Under the pieces are notes generated by a model. The model did no database searches. It was given only the letters and a program-made list of their open reading frames with translations, and was not told the DNA's origin. DNA of 64,000 nt from Chlorokybus atmophyticus (lineage: Eukaryota > Streptophyta > Chlorokybophyceae > Chlorokybales > Chlorokybaceae). Positions 1 through 12,464 of the stretch are shown one piece after another (the stretch's first letter is position 1; each line of letters starts with the position of its first letter). The translations under genes and the position numbers were made by a program. The stretch is from positions 1,202,588 to 1,266,587 of the forward strand of contig RHPI01001037.1 in NCBI GenBank assembly GCA_009103225.1, read 5' to 3'.

Positions 1-87
1 GTGTGTGTGTGTGTGTTGGGGGGGATGCGGTCTGAACTGCTGGTTGTGTGTGTTTGACAGTGGCTCTATGTATGTATCACTGTGCAG

Positions 88-902
88 CAAAGCCCACGCC
101 AATTCTCTACTGGATTGAGACGCGGACGCTGCGCAAAAGCACCAATGGCTCCATGACTGATTATCTGAACACCAGTATTAAGCGCGGGGCCCTGTCACTT
201 GACAGGACAGGGCACCTGAGGGATGTGCAGGTGTTGTTCGAGCGCACCATGGCATGCGGGGGGCCATATGATTTTCAAGGCATGCCAGTGACACAGCTGC
301 AGGTGGACACCGTCAACAAGCGCCTCTATGCGCTTCATAATGCTTACTACAACACCTACCGGCAGGACAAAAAGAGTCCCGCATCGTATCTGAGTGTGTA
401 CGACATTGGTGCTGCAAGCAGCATTCAATTATTCCCCCGCACATTGCTACGCCCGCTCGGGGTGTTCGTGGACTCTTTTCGCATTGACGTTTATTCTGGT
501 AAGCTGACACCGACCATTGAGTTGAAGCCTCCACAATATGGTGTGCAGTCTATGCACATTACAAATGCGTGTCCCAGCAGATCCCCCCCTCATGTACGCG
601 GTGGCCGGCTCTGGTGTAATGTACAAGCTTCAACTGAAATGCCTTGATCGCGATATTGACGGAGGCACAGTGGCTATACCGCCATATCTGCTGGCACCAC
701 ACGATTACACCTATGTTGACAATTTTGACATCTTTTACGGTGCGTGCAATGTTTGTAGCATTCTGCCCAAAGGTAGTCCGTGCATACTGGTTGATGGCAA
801 AGTGGGGGATTGCTTTGCAAGCTGACATGTTCGTGCTGATGATGTGCAGACCCAGCTTGTCTTAAAACCATTCTCCAACGACAACAAGCTTGGAGTGCCT
901 GA
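88..902 (+). CDS. Secreted multidomain protein, copy 1, 3' part only
   Basis: This is the 3' end of a gene cut by the window edge. Exons are read as 88-498, 581-739 and 850-902, ending in TGA. It is a close duplicate of the last three exons of the gene at 9417-12294: the intron ends (TCTG before GTAAGC; CAG before ATCCCCCC; TACG before GTGCGTG) and the phase 1 junctions are the same. The encoded part is rich in Tyr and Cys and contains a stretch like VTQLQVDTVNKRLYAL, which resembles a beta-propeller blade, but I do not recognise the family. An earlier acceptor at 58-60 would also keep the frame here. Copy 1 ends in a shorter, different tail than copy 2. The function is unknown; the complete copy has a signal peptide, so a secreted role is inferred. 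Confidence 0.6.
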
Positions 903-3900
903 GCTTCAAGGGTAATACGTGGTTGGCTCCTGCACCTGTACGTGAATGGCTGCTGCGTGCATGTGCGTGGTGTGTGATGTGCTTCAGGTGCGTGATATAG
1001 TTGTGCGCGGGACTGTATGTGAGGTAGACCAGTGTGCTATACAGCCGCAGATGTAAATAGATGTAACAAGTGTACATGCGCTGTGTGAGGTAGATTTGGC
1101 GTTTTACGCATCATGTACACAATCATACAACCTAATCAAGGCAAGCTCAAGAAGTGGAAGGGGTTGCATGCAAATAGCACACAAGAGTAGAAAGCAACAT
1201 AGCATTGATAACATCCAGCAAGGACAAAGTTAAGTGGGGCTTACCTCAGCTTCAATTGAGCACAACTACAAATCGTAGCATATCACCTTTTGTACACTGC
1301 AACTGACTAGGATTTGAATATGTCAGGCAGCAACGGCAGGCAAGGAAGGGCATGGGTGGAGATATGTATATGGAGTTTGATGTACTGTGTATTCCGTCTT
1401 GATGCACAGGATAAACGCGAGGTTGTCATAAGCATGCATTAGTACACCATACATCACATAGCCAACCACACGCACATGCATGTATGACCACTGCGCTAAT
1501 TGTATCTTGTACCATACCCCTACTCATATTGCCGGTGTGTGAGGAATGCGTTACAAGTTATAAAAAATGTTATTGTGCGAAAACTATGATTATACAACGT
1601 TGACATTTGTCTGTACACCTATAAATGTACAAACTCATGCCACAGGTCTATCGCACTCTACATGTGCACCTATAACTACACATTACTCTCTTTTGTGAAA
1701 TTTGTCAAAAGAACAATCACGATATATGTTTCCATATCAAGAATATTGAGCATACACGTGATAAATGTGCGCCGATACAACCAGTCACATTTGTTATATG
1801 AACTGGCAATCAGAGAAGATGGTTTTTGCATAAAGTCAAGCTCTTTTATAGTGTGACATCGACAACCAAGCATATACCCATATATCTCAAATGGAATAAG
1901 TCTTATAATATTGATATATCATAAAATATTTATTTTCTCAGGAAGAACCAACACATAACAGTAGCTCCGGCAATGTACAAATAATGCGAAACGGCAATGC
2001 ACATGCGTGATGACATGCACAGTCAGCAGCATGCAGAGACACAATGTGCTTAATAATGGAAAAGAACACTGCGTTGTAATACCAAAATTTGGTGGAGACA
2101 GTGTGGTTTCCAAAACGAGAGTATATTGTATTATGTTGCTATTACAAAAACCATCGGACATGCATAGGCAAAGACCATGGCATGAACGTGACCACTGTGG
2201 TTAACAAGCTCAAGCGGGCAAAAACGATGCAAAAAGTTTACAATTTGCAAGTTAGTTGTTAGACATAGGCATGGCACAGCAAGGCGTGTGCTGGGCTCCA
2301 CAGCAGCACGCTCAGCAAGGCAGGACAAGCAGTAGGTAGCATTAGGGCCTCACTTGAAGCAACATGCATATGCATGCGGCATGCGCAATTTTCTACTTGC
2401 CTCAAGGGCTTGATGTTGGTTCCGGTTGACCAACACCATGGCAATACCATGCTGACGAGTTGAACTTCCTCTGTGTGAGTAGTGATGTGTGGGCGCAAAG
2501 AGCGGGCGGGGTGATACTATAACGTGTGCATGCAGTGTGCATTGCGTGAGTGTGCGTGTGCATGACCATGCGTGACGTAGAGCAGCATATCACAGTACAC
2601 ACACCAATTTGCACATGTGTATAGAGTGTGTATACATAGCAAATGTTGTTGCACCTTTGAAGCTGACAATTTACAAATGTGCCGCTTGGCGTGTCTTACA
2701 AAACCATGGTGCGTGCATCAAAATAATTATTGTCTGTTGAGCTGCATCTCATTTGGCCTGGGATACACATTGTCGTAGTTGTTAGGACAAAATTGCACAT
2801 TTTATACATTAAGGATAGGCTTCTGTTGATGACTTTGGCCACGGATAAGCTTAGACAACATTTATGCGAGTAAGTATGTATACCAATGTTGCTGCCTATG
2901 TGCATGTTTCGAGCACTTATACGCAATCGGTGGCTCGCAACACTCGTTCCATATATAATGCACTTGCATCTCCCCCATGTAATGTGGCACACGCAGTGTG
3001 CACTGCTCGGCCGCCAATGCTATGGAAGCTATGAAATTCCAAAATTGTCCTTTGTACGACCCGCATTGCATTTGGACGTGTTATTGCATTTATGCTAAAG
3101 TTGTGCATACCTTTAATGTGCCTGTTGACAAGTGCGGCCACGTAAAGATGGCCGGCAAGCGCGACAGTTTTGTGCAACTTGGCGCTAGTCTTTTGCCCAA
3201 CCACGAGCGCCAGTGCTGCCGTACAAAAAGGTTACACTTTAAGTGTAAGTTTGCGCAGGATCTCTTAGCGCCTTACCGCACGTGTAACATCCTTAATATT
3301 CAATGTGACGCTTATATTTAAAGCAATTCACCTTGCTACATTGAGGCACCTGCGATGGCTGATTCCACCTCACAAGCTGTGCAACTGGTGCATGTATGTC
3401 CACAACTTGCTGTGGATAGTATTTTTCTTGTTTCCAAAGACCAAAAAAGACACCATCCACAGCGCGATCCCTACCAGCATAGGTCACCAGTGAATCTAAC
3501 AATATACAACCGTGCTTGCTTGATATTTTTTGCAAAACTATAGTGCGTACATTAAATGCCACAATGCTATTGTCTACTGAGGTGCATTCTATCCCCAAGT
3601 CTAATCAACACCAAATAACATGCTTTAACTACAAAATGCGGCTGCATCTCGCATTCAATCAAAGCATGTTATTGAGCTGGTACATTGCTGTGGGTGCAAC
3701 ATCTCCAAGGGTTTGTTGCAACACCAAGGAGAGCCTGCCTACTATTGGTGGCAGGCGCCCCCCCGCGCAAGGACATGACACCTTATCAGTGGAAGTGCTG
3801 GAGTGACATGCTCACCAATAGTAGGCTCTCCTTGGTGGCAGGGATTTATGGCAGACATTGTTGCAACCAAACCTTGAAGATGTTGCAACCACAGCAATGT

Positions 3901-4780
3901 ACCATCTTCCCTAGCCACAGCTTGTATGCGTGTGTGGGGTTGAACAACATCAATAATTCATCAACATCCCAATACATGGATATGCAAGTGTTGCACTGTT
4001 AGTGCTGCCATGCATACATGCATACACGCATGCCATCGTTACACTCTACTCGACATCCATCACATGCACGAGCACTACTGTACGCAAGTGCTGCGTCTAC
4101 TTTTATTGTCGGGCGACATTGTGCCCCCGATGTCCACTTCTGAACATTGGTGAAAACAATAGGCGGGTAGAGCAGGCCTGGGAATATGACCCTCCAACTT
4201 GTATCCACCTGCCTTCCCGCAGGTTGTCACACATCAATACCACACAGGTATGCACCATGCGGTTGGCTTATAAGTTGGCTTATTAGGCTATCTTACATGC
4301 TTAAACGAGTAAAGCTTCAATTGCTCAATACAAAGCACCATGCAATTGGCTTAAGAGAGCATTATTTATTGTGATGCAACGCATTCAAAAGTATACAAGA
4401 TTTGCGAGCAGACTGTACGGTGTATACTTTGCAGCATGCTGGCCTCAAACATGGTATGTATAAGTCGCCTAGCAGCATACATCCTTTAACATTGTGGCCT
4501 CAACATCTACATCAATCTCTGGTCTGCTACTTCCTTCGTTGTTGTTTGTGCTGCACTTGCAAGAACGGCATAGCGTAAGCAAGGGTTAAACAATAGCAAC
4601 AACAACGACCACAAACATAGCGTCGCAACACGCACAATTGGCTCTGCCGCCACTGCACACAGAGTAACGGGCTACGCATGGGCTACCTGATGAGCATGCC
4701 CAGCAGCAGCTTGGCATACACGTCAGCTTGCTTGCGGAAAGTTGGCCCTAGCGGTGGTTGCGACGACGTCGTCGCAAATT
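903..4780. other. Gene-free stretch with no recognisable coding exons
   Basis: I find no open frame here that looks conserved or spliced. Minus-strand open frames near 2.7-3.6 kb (for example 3293-3598) are about 100 codons long and match no family I know. The segments near 2700-2760 and 3540-3590 look like diverged repeats of each other, which suggests old transposon sequence. The only clear structure is the inverted repeat at 3693-3890. Confidence 0.5.
3693..3890. repeat. Imperfect inverted repeat (fold-back or MITE-like)
   Basis: The left arm (about 3693-3753) runs from GCAACATCTCCAAGG to CTATTGGTGGCA. The right arm (about 3809-3890) is its imperfect reverse complement, running from CTCACCAATAGTAGG to GAAGATGTTGCAACC. 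The arms share core blocks such as CCAAGGAGAGCCT and TACTATTGGTG. About 55 bases separate them. The form fits a degenerate fold-back or MITE; no coding sequence is seen. Confidence 0.6.
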
Positions 4781-6338
4781 TTACACGGTGACGGTCCAAG
4801 AAATCAGAGACTGACATGTACCTGACCCTACCTGATTGGACCTGACCAAACGGATTGGTCCATAAAGGGACTTATAGGACGGCCGGTGGTACTCAGCACC
4901 ATTTAATGACGGTCAGCGGTCGGCCAATCGGTACACGCGACGGAAGCCTGCCCATAATAACTAGCACGTGACGTCACCGCATCTTCAAGTGAAGGCCGAT
5001 CGCCGGTCGTTTTTCCCCCCCCTCAGTAGCGACCCGTCTGATGTAGCAGAAAGTCACCTTTCGATCATCTACAGTGACAACCGGCCGCCGGTCGTAGCAT
5101 GACCGTCGTACCGTATGCGCGGCGGCTTGCCTACTATGGCAAGCTAGTTACCGTTAGTCCCCTACTACATGACTTGCCCGCATCCTGGGTGCCGACCGCC
5201 GGCCGTCCGTTAGTGCGGCGGCGACCTCATGACCAGCGAGTAACCGCCCGTCCCTTTTTGTTTTTTTGCCGGCGAGTAATGCGTAACAATGGTACAATTC
5301 TTGTACCATTGCGGCGACTAACGTACATTTTTAATAGTACAAAACTCTAATACAATAGCACCATCGTATCATACTGATGGTACGATGGTGCCATTGTGAC
5401 AACGCGTTTGAATCACTTGGGTTGCCAAGGTTCAAAGGCTCAACAGCTTTAAGCAAGTTGAACCGTTAAGTTGTCCAGTGGCGGTGGCGGTGGCGGCGGC
5501 AACGGACAACAAGAATTAAGCAATACGCTGTGCTGTAGCGTTGTGTTGTGCGCAGCAGCGCATATAAGCTAACTGCCCTTCTAATCTCAGGGCGGCCAGG
5601 CCAGGCTAAGCCAAGCCAGGCTAAGCTAGGCTAGGCCAGGCCAGGCCAGGCTAGGCTAGGCGAGGCCAGGCTAGGCGACGGCGGCATGTGCGTGTAAGGT
5701 ATAACATTGTGAGTATTGTTGTGTATGCTGCTGTTGATGGCGCTGGTGTGATTGACTTGTGCTTGCAGGAGCGGCGATCGACAAGGATCGGCGGTAAAGG
5801 TGGAGCGCAGGAGCGGCAGCTTGGGACAAGGCCTTATATTATAGGGGGTAGGTAGTAGTAGTAGTAGTTCATGTTGTAGCATGGTACCAGTATGACTTGC
5901 AATATATATATTATGATCTCTTTGATGATTGTTTTGCTTATTGTTGGTGACACTCACGTGAGGTATTTAGTCATGACTGAACGGTACCTAACATGTACCT
6001 TTAAAGGTACCATTCAGTAATGGCAAGTACTATAAGGTACTTGTGAGGCACAGTCAGTTAGTGTACTGTCGCCCGTATCTACCTGTTGGATACCGGCTAG
6101 TTACTTGTCAGTTAGGTTAAGTCCCTTTTGCTTAACTGATAGGTATCCTTACAGGTACCTGTCAGTTAGAGTCGGTCCCTTGATGCAGACGGTCGCCGAC
6201 TAATGGTCACGGCCGTTATGCTTAGGCCCCTGTATCAAGATCGCCAGTAGATTGAACAACGACAGTCCAACTCAGTATCCTCAGACCCACGACCGTTCTC
6301 TATACGAGTCGGCCGTTAGGAGTAACATTTTGCGACGG
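4781..6338. repeat. GC-richer intergenic block with hairpins and pentamer repeats
   Basis: No gene is recognised. The block is rich in GACGGTC/GACCGTC-like words and GGTACC words. It contains a perfect 11-bp stem with a 3-base loop at 5287-5311 (CAATGGTACAA arms), a near-perfect 20-bp-arm hairpin at 5353-5396 (core GCACCATCGTA), and a run of GGCCA/GGCTA pentamers at about 5590-5680. It could be the remains of a transposon with subterminal repeats, or the promoter region of the gene starting near 6339. Confidence 0.45.
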
Positions 6339-9247
6339 ATGTCGATGACGATGGGGGAGGCCAAGGCGGAGCTGATAGAGGTGGAGGGAGGGGTAGCACA
6401 AGACGAGACGAACGTGGTGCCGGAGGGGGACGAGGAGGCAGCCCCAGTATGTTTCTACGTGCCTCTCAATCTGCTGAGGCTGTGACTGTGTGATGCTTAA
6501 CTATCAGCGTCTTGCTCATTCAACGCATAGCCTTGGTGCGTTTGCTTGACTCGGTTGTCAACTGCTGCATGCTGCATAAATCGATTGGCTTGGAAAAGCA
6601 GTGCTTAGATGGCTGAGCTGCTTAAGCCACTTGACTTACTTATGGTAACCTATGAAGATTGCAGTCGCTTGCAACTGCGGTCACCTTTTTTGACAACAAC
6701 TTCATGTGTTTATGTTTGCATGCATACAAAGCAGGGTAACGCTGAGACACGTCATTGCGGTGCTCACTCGGTGTTAATTAAGAGATTGAAAGCCCTTGTA
6801 TATCTACTGACACAGGATAATCTGTTTAGTAGTACAACACATACTCAAACTTGCTTCCACCCTCATCGGTACACCACCAATGAGGGAGAAAGCAAGCCGG
6901 TAGGACCGACAGTAAGGTAACAACCACAAGATTAATTGCTGCTGTGTAGTGCTGCAGGTCAGAAGATGTACAAGAAAGCGTATGAAACCGTATACAACAT
7001 ACAATCAGCGTTAGCCAGCATAACGGGCAGCAGCGTGTTGCAGTAAACACACTGCCGTCATTGATTATGGATTCAAGTTGCTAGTGCGTGTGTACAGTGC
7101 AGGCCATGACAGTGGTATGCAATCTTGTTGGTACCCAAAGTCCTTCATTTGCATCGCCACTGCAGCGCATGCTTTGGCGTACACCGCCTGTGCACAACAC
7201 TCTTTCGCCCTCGACAGCGACCGCAGCAACCTTCATTCGCTCAATTACCAAGGTGAGCTCGGTTCCTACATGGGTGAGCAAGTGGAGAACGTACAGACTG
7301 TGACGCACTCCATGGAGCGGACTGCAACGAGGAATATCCTTGTGGTACAAGTTGGTTGCGCTCACATTGATCCTAGTCATTCAACTTGTAACCGACAGCT
7401 TGCATGGTGAGGTGCAGGTCTGCACGAGGTCCTTGCCGCCGCTTTCAGTGGGCCAAGTCCAACCCTGCAATGACAGCGCTGCTCGATGCATACAAGAGAT
7501 ACTTCATGCCTGCTGCTAGTCACATATAGAACCATATTGAAGGTGACAGCGCATAAGGATGCCTTTATTGTACCGTGCAAGCGGCTTGCATGGGCACCTG
7601 CGGCGGTTAGGCAGTTTAAGAGTTGCTGGCGTCCGCAGGGCTCTTCATGGGCTGCATGCACTATGCGCATAACTTGCTGCATAACTACACTGCTGCACAG
7701 CTAACAGTCAGCACGACACGCACGCTCTTACGAGTGGCGCATCAACCCTTGCTGGCCACACGCGCGCGCACGCGCGCGCGCATGAACACACACTTCCGCA
7801 CGCACTGCGGTGCCACGACTGACAGGGGTTGCCAGGCACAGCACCGACAGCGATGCTGCGCTGGTGGCGGACAAGGACAAGTGGGTGGCAGAGGAGGGGG
7901 ATGAGGAAGGCCGGGGGGAGTCCCTGTCGTCTTGCCTGCTGATTGCCCCTGCGCTGCTGTCAACGGCGACTGACGTTGCTGGCGCCTGCTGTACAGGTAC
8001 TGTACTTGGCTTGGCTTGAAGTGAGAGCGAGATCGAGCGAGAGAGAGAGAGCGAGCGAGGGAGCAAGGGAGCGAGGGAGGGAGGGAGAGGGAGGGAGAGG
8101 GAGAGAGGGAGGGAGGGAGGGAGAGCGAGAGAGCGAGAGAGCGAGAGCGCGAGAGCGAGAGAGCGAGAGAGCGAGAGAGCGAGAGAGCGAGAGCGAGAGC
8201 GAGAGCGAGAGCGAGAGAGAGAGCGAGAGAGAGAGAGAGCGAGAGCGAGAGCGAGAGAGAGAGCGAGAGAGAGAGAGAGCGGGAGCGAGAGAGCGAGCGA
8301 GAGCGAGAGCGAGAGCGAGAGCGAGAGCGAGAGCGAGAGCGAGAGCGAGAGCGAGCGCGAGAGAGAGAGAGAGAGTTTTGAGAGCGAGAGAGAGAGAGAG
8401 AGAGAGAGGGAGGTGACAAACGCATAGCGCCGGTGGTGAGAAGCTCAGTCCAACAGAGATGCGCAGATGTCTTGCAGTCTCAACCCCAGGATTGACGCGG
8501 TAAGGGTGGCAACAATCTAGATTGTGCCTGACGCTCCAACCCTTGCATTGTTCTGACTCCGAAACCTAGCCAACTTCATAGAGGCGCCCTGTAAGAGTAA
8601 ACTGCTTTGTACATCTGTCAGCTTAGCTTGATCAATGGAGGTTGCGTTGACATTAGGCAATGACTCAGCAGGACTGACTCTGATTGCCATCAGTAGCTAT
8701 TGACCAATGGTGCTCGCATGTTTACAGCTTCACCGTGTCTACATACTTACCTTGCCCGATATCTAGCACCGCGTGCATGCATTACTCAGATTGATTGCAT
8801 GTGCCCCTTGTTAGACGGTGCAGCAGCAGGAGCAGCAGCATGCTAGCAGCGAAAAGAGCTTGATGACCACGAATATCCTTGTAGCTTTCTGCCATGATCC
8901 GCATCTGTCATGCACCCGGAACTTCTAATGCAGACAGCCCGGCTGTCTGCATTCGTTGAAGGCGCCGACTAGCAGGCAGAAGCCCAAGTTGCATACTTCA
9001 AGTCTAACCCTGCTCCACAGGGTTAGACTTGACCCTTCCCACAGCTCTCCTCCTCGGCTCGCGTGATACGCCCGTACAGCAGAAGACGATTGTGTTCGAC
9101 GAAGATACCGCACTTGTACCTAGAAAAAGGTACCTTGGTTGGTTGTTTCGTACTATAGCAGGGCGGCTGGCGGATTCTGTACACCTGCATGAAAACATCT
9201 GGAGGGAAGTCCTCGCCATGTTGCTTGATGCTGCCACGCAAGCATGA
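6339..9247 (+). CDS. Unresolved multi-exon gene, function unknown
   Basis: Several segments look like real exons of one plus-strand gene, but the full chain cannot be closed by eye. Exon 1, 6339-6446, starts MSMTMGEAKAELIEVEGG and stops at a good GTATGT donor in phase 0. A second exon, 7166-7252, ends at GTGAGC, also in phase 0. A third begins at 7449 after TTTCAG and starts WAKSNPAMTALLDAYKRYF. A segment near 7820-7995 ends before GTACTG. A last exon, about 9080-9247, ends DAATQA then TGA. I do not recognise a family. The start is chosen because it is the first ATG followed by a clean donor. Alternatively these are several unrelated segments. A long GA-rich repeat at 8019-8410 would lie in an intron. 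Confidence 0.3.
8019..8410. repeat. GA/GAGC-rich low-complexity tract
   Basis: About 390 bases are made almost only of GAGA, GAGC and GGGA words, including a stretch of repeated GAGAGC hexamers near 8295-8355. Both strands give long open frames (Glu/Arg-rich and Ser/Leu/Arg-rich), which are artefacts of the repeat. Confidence 0.9.
8927..8953. repeat. 13-bp-arm perfect inverted repeat
   Basis: AATGCAGACAGCC and its exact complement flank a single C. It lies in non-coding sequence between the unresolved exons. No function can be assigned. Confidence 0.8.
8998..9032. repeat. 15-bp perfect stem with a 5-base loop
   Basis: TCAAGTCTAACCCTG, a CTCCA loop, then the exact reverse complement. It would form a stable hairpin in RNA or single-stranded DNA. 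It is not followed by a T-run and is unlikely to be a terminator. Confidence 0.85.
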
Positions 9248-9416
9248 GAAGTTCATTGTGAACACATTCCTTCAGGCCCAGCTGCTTTGTCGCGAAGACC
9301 AGCGAGCGTGCGGGCGTGAGCGGTGCTCTTCTAAGGTATAATTTGTAAAAAGGCGTCACCAGAACACAGGCAAGGCAGAGGCGGAGGCGCATGCGGCAGC
9401 GCTTGGAGCCAGCATC

Positions 9417-12294
9417 ATGGCCGTTCCTGCTCATGCGCTAGCCGTTCTGGTCGTCCTAGCGGCTGTTGCCTTCACTTCCACAGGTGTGTGACCACAGTTG
9501 CGAGCGGGTTCCAACAAGTCTCACGCAGAAATCAAAATGCGCAGGCAGCGTTAGCATGGTTCTCCTGCTAGCATGATGTAGCCGATCTTGGGTGATTTGA
9601 TTGTGTGCAGCAACAGCAGCTGCAGCAGCTGCTCCTGCGCCGTTTTGGGGTGCTCATGGGGATGTCTCGTTTATAGAGACCTCTTTCATCCCAGAGATGT
9701 CTGCTGCGTGCCAGTGCTACCGCATGGAATGTAGCCTTTGGAGCAGGATGCATGGGTGCTGATATTACTAGTAACGGCCTGGAGGGTCAATCATGATGCC
9801 CATGTGTGATCACGGTGGTTTTATGTATACTACAGCAGCACGAATCATAGTGTGGTTGATGTGCCGCTGCTGCCACAATAAGACTAACGATATCGTTGTT
9901 GTCGTTGTCATTGGTGATTACTGATTACGAACTAGTAACTGACTGGGTAGAGTGCAACAGTGCTAGGGGCCGTGGACCCGTTGAAGGCGTCAATCTCAGG
10001 CTATCTGTTTTGCGACCGCTGCAACAACCGATTCAACGACACGGGTGACTACCCCCTTGCTGGCGTGACGGTGACAGCTGGGTGCAGGTACTTTTGTGCC
10101 AGACCCGCGTTCTGCCACAGCGACACAGAGTATACCACAAGCACCGATGTCGACGGCTACTACGGGTTCAAGAACGTGATCGACACATATGAGTCGTTTG
10201 AGAGGGACACGGGTTCAGCCGGCGGTGATTACTTCTGTTCTGTGTCCCTCGAAGACAGGGGTGGGGGTGGTTTGACAGTGCCGCCGCCGTGCGATGTGTA
10301 CACGCTCTCTTCGCGTCTTACAGACCTGTGCGACTCCAACCAGCTGTGGTTAAAGTACAACTTCGAGCCGCACGCTGGCGATGTCATCACAACCGGACGC
10401 ACCTGCTTTAGCGAAAGGCCTAGCCCTGGCTCCTGCCAACAGCAGTCTCGGCCACAAGTCAAAGGTGCGTCAGACACATGAGAGGCATCGCTCTTTTTGT
10501 TACACGCATCCATATGTGTGCATGCATCCACATGGTGGCACGCACATGCACGCACGCGCGCATGTACACAAGTGTGCAATTGGCAATGACAGTGAAACTG
10601 ACTTGACCACACCTTTGCTTGGCAGAATGCGCGCAGCGGATCCTCTATCAATCGACAACCTCTTGTGGTTCATATGCATGCGACACGCTTGTCATCAACT
10701 CCCTTCCAGCTGGTCAGGACATATTCTCAAACGACTCCACGCAGCCCGTCGAGCTGTACTCAATACCGTACTGGATGGGATCCTTCGCGTCCCGGATCGA
10801 AGGTCTCACAGTCTCCGGAGGTGACAGACAGCATGCCAATGCAGCATGCATCAGAGGTTGGCTCTGATGAATATGTTTCCACAGACAGCATGTATTGGGC
10901 GGAGCTGGTCAATGTCACTGACACCTGGTCGCGGTTCACAACGACGTGGCGGTTCCTTTCGGCACCCAGCAATGCCACGGAGCGCATTCCCACATCGCAA
11001 ATACGTGTTCTGTTCGACAATGTGGTACTCCCCTGGGGGGCGTATCGCCTCGACAGCTTTGCTGTGGACTACACCGCAGGTAAGTTTGTTGCTGAGACTC
11101 TTACATCTGCTGCTTCTGACATGTGGTGCTGCTGCGTAGACCAAGCGTTTGTGCTCGTGTGCAACGATATACCCTCGTACCACCCAGCAAACGAGGGTGA
11201 CGTAGTGATATATGTGACGGGACAATCACTTGGCGGCACCCAACCAGTGATATACAAGGCAGTGAAGGGCCCAAATATGCGTCCTGGAACGCGAGCCACC
11301 ATCACCAGCCTGCAAATTGACACGTCTGGTATGTTGTAGTGGTGGTGGTGGTGTGTGTGTGTGTGTGTTGGGGGGGATGCGGTCTGAACTGCTGGTTGTG
11401 TGTGTTTGACAGTGACTCTATGTATCACTGTGCAGCAAAGCCCACGCCAATGCTCTACTGGATTGAGACGCGGAAGCTGATCAAAAGCAGCAATGGCTCT
11501 AGGACTGAATATCTCAACACCGTTATTAGGCGTGGGGCTCTGTCACATAACAGAATAGAGCACCTGAAGGACGTGCAGGTGTTGTTCAAGCGCACCATGG
11601 CATGCGGGGGGCCGTATGATTTTGAAGGCATGCCAGTGACACAGCTGCAAGTGGACCCCGTCAACAGGCGCCTCTATGCGCTTCACAATGCGTACTACGC
11701 CATTTACCGGACCAATAAAAAGAACTCTGCGTCGTATCTAGGTGTGTATGACATCGGTTCTGCAAGCAGCAAGCAACCCACCTCCCGCACATTGCTACGC
11801 CCGCTTGGAGTGTTTGTGTTTCATTGTCGCATCGATGTTTATTCTGGTAAGCTGACACATACCATTGAGTTGAAGCCTCGGCTATATGATGTGCAATCCA
11901 CATATATTGATATTGGTAATATGTTTCCCACCAGATCCCCCCATCATGTACGCGCTGTCCGGCGGTCCCTCTAATGCAATGTACAAGCTTCAACTGAAAC
12001 GCCTGGATCGCTGTGTTAACAGAGGCACAATGGCTGTACCGCCATATCAGGTGGCACCACACGCTTTCGCCTATGTAGACAATATTCACATCTCTTACGG
12101 TGCGTGACATGTTTATCGCAACTGCTGCAGTAAGGTAGTCTGCGTATACTGGGGGTGTGGTAGAGTTGGCATTGCTTTTTCCCAGGCTGACATGTCCGTG
12201 CTGACGTGCAGACCCAGCTTGTCTGAATTTGAACGCTCTCCAACAAGCTTCAAGGGCGATGCGTGGTTGCAGCAAAACGAGCTCCTTCAAGTAG
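9417..12294 (+). CDS. Secreted multidomain protein, copy 2, complete
   Basis: Eight exons: 9417-9483, 9961-10464, 10626-10820, 10885-11079, 11140-11328, 11436-11846, 11935-12099 and 12212-12294, giving about 602 residues. The first exon encodes a classic signal peptide (MAVPAHALAVLVVLAAVAFT). Next is a Cys-rich domain starting ASISGYLFCDRCNN, with a turn TDVDGYYGF like those of Ole e 1-type or carboxypeptidase-regulatory-like beta sandwiches; this match is tentative. The later part has a propeller-like stretch (VTQLQVDPVNRRLYAL). Every intron is phase 1, so each internal exon is symmetric. An extracellular or cell-wall role is inferred. The last three exons are duplicated at 88-902. The exon at 11436 uses the CAG just before AAAGCCC; the CAG 30 bases earlier would break the frame in this copy. 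Confidence 0.7.
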
Positions 12295-12464
12295 AATATG
12301 CAAGGGCGTTCATGTGTGCATAGTGTACCATACAACAGGGTTGTGGGTTAAGTCACTGTTCAGTTAGTGTTTCAGTAATGCACAACTGCTGCAATCTGCG
12401 TGGAAAAGAGATGGGCTAAGCATTGGCAATGAGATTCTCTCATTCAGCATCCCAACACAACCAA

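Noticed and set aside
7742-8425. Long Ser/Arg- or Glu/Arg-rich open frames on both strands
   Set aside because: They are translations of the GA/GAGC low-complexity tract; the same happens at 17940-18820.
11401-11450. Apparent frameshift in the secreted gene copy 2, which has one fewer TATG unit than copy 1 at the exon start
   Set aside because: The CAG at 11433-11435 (85-87 in copy 1) is an acceptor that keeps both copies in frame; the length difference then lies in the intron.
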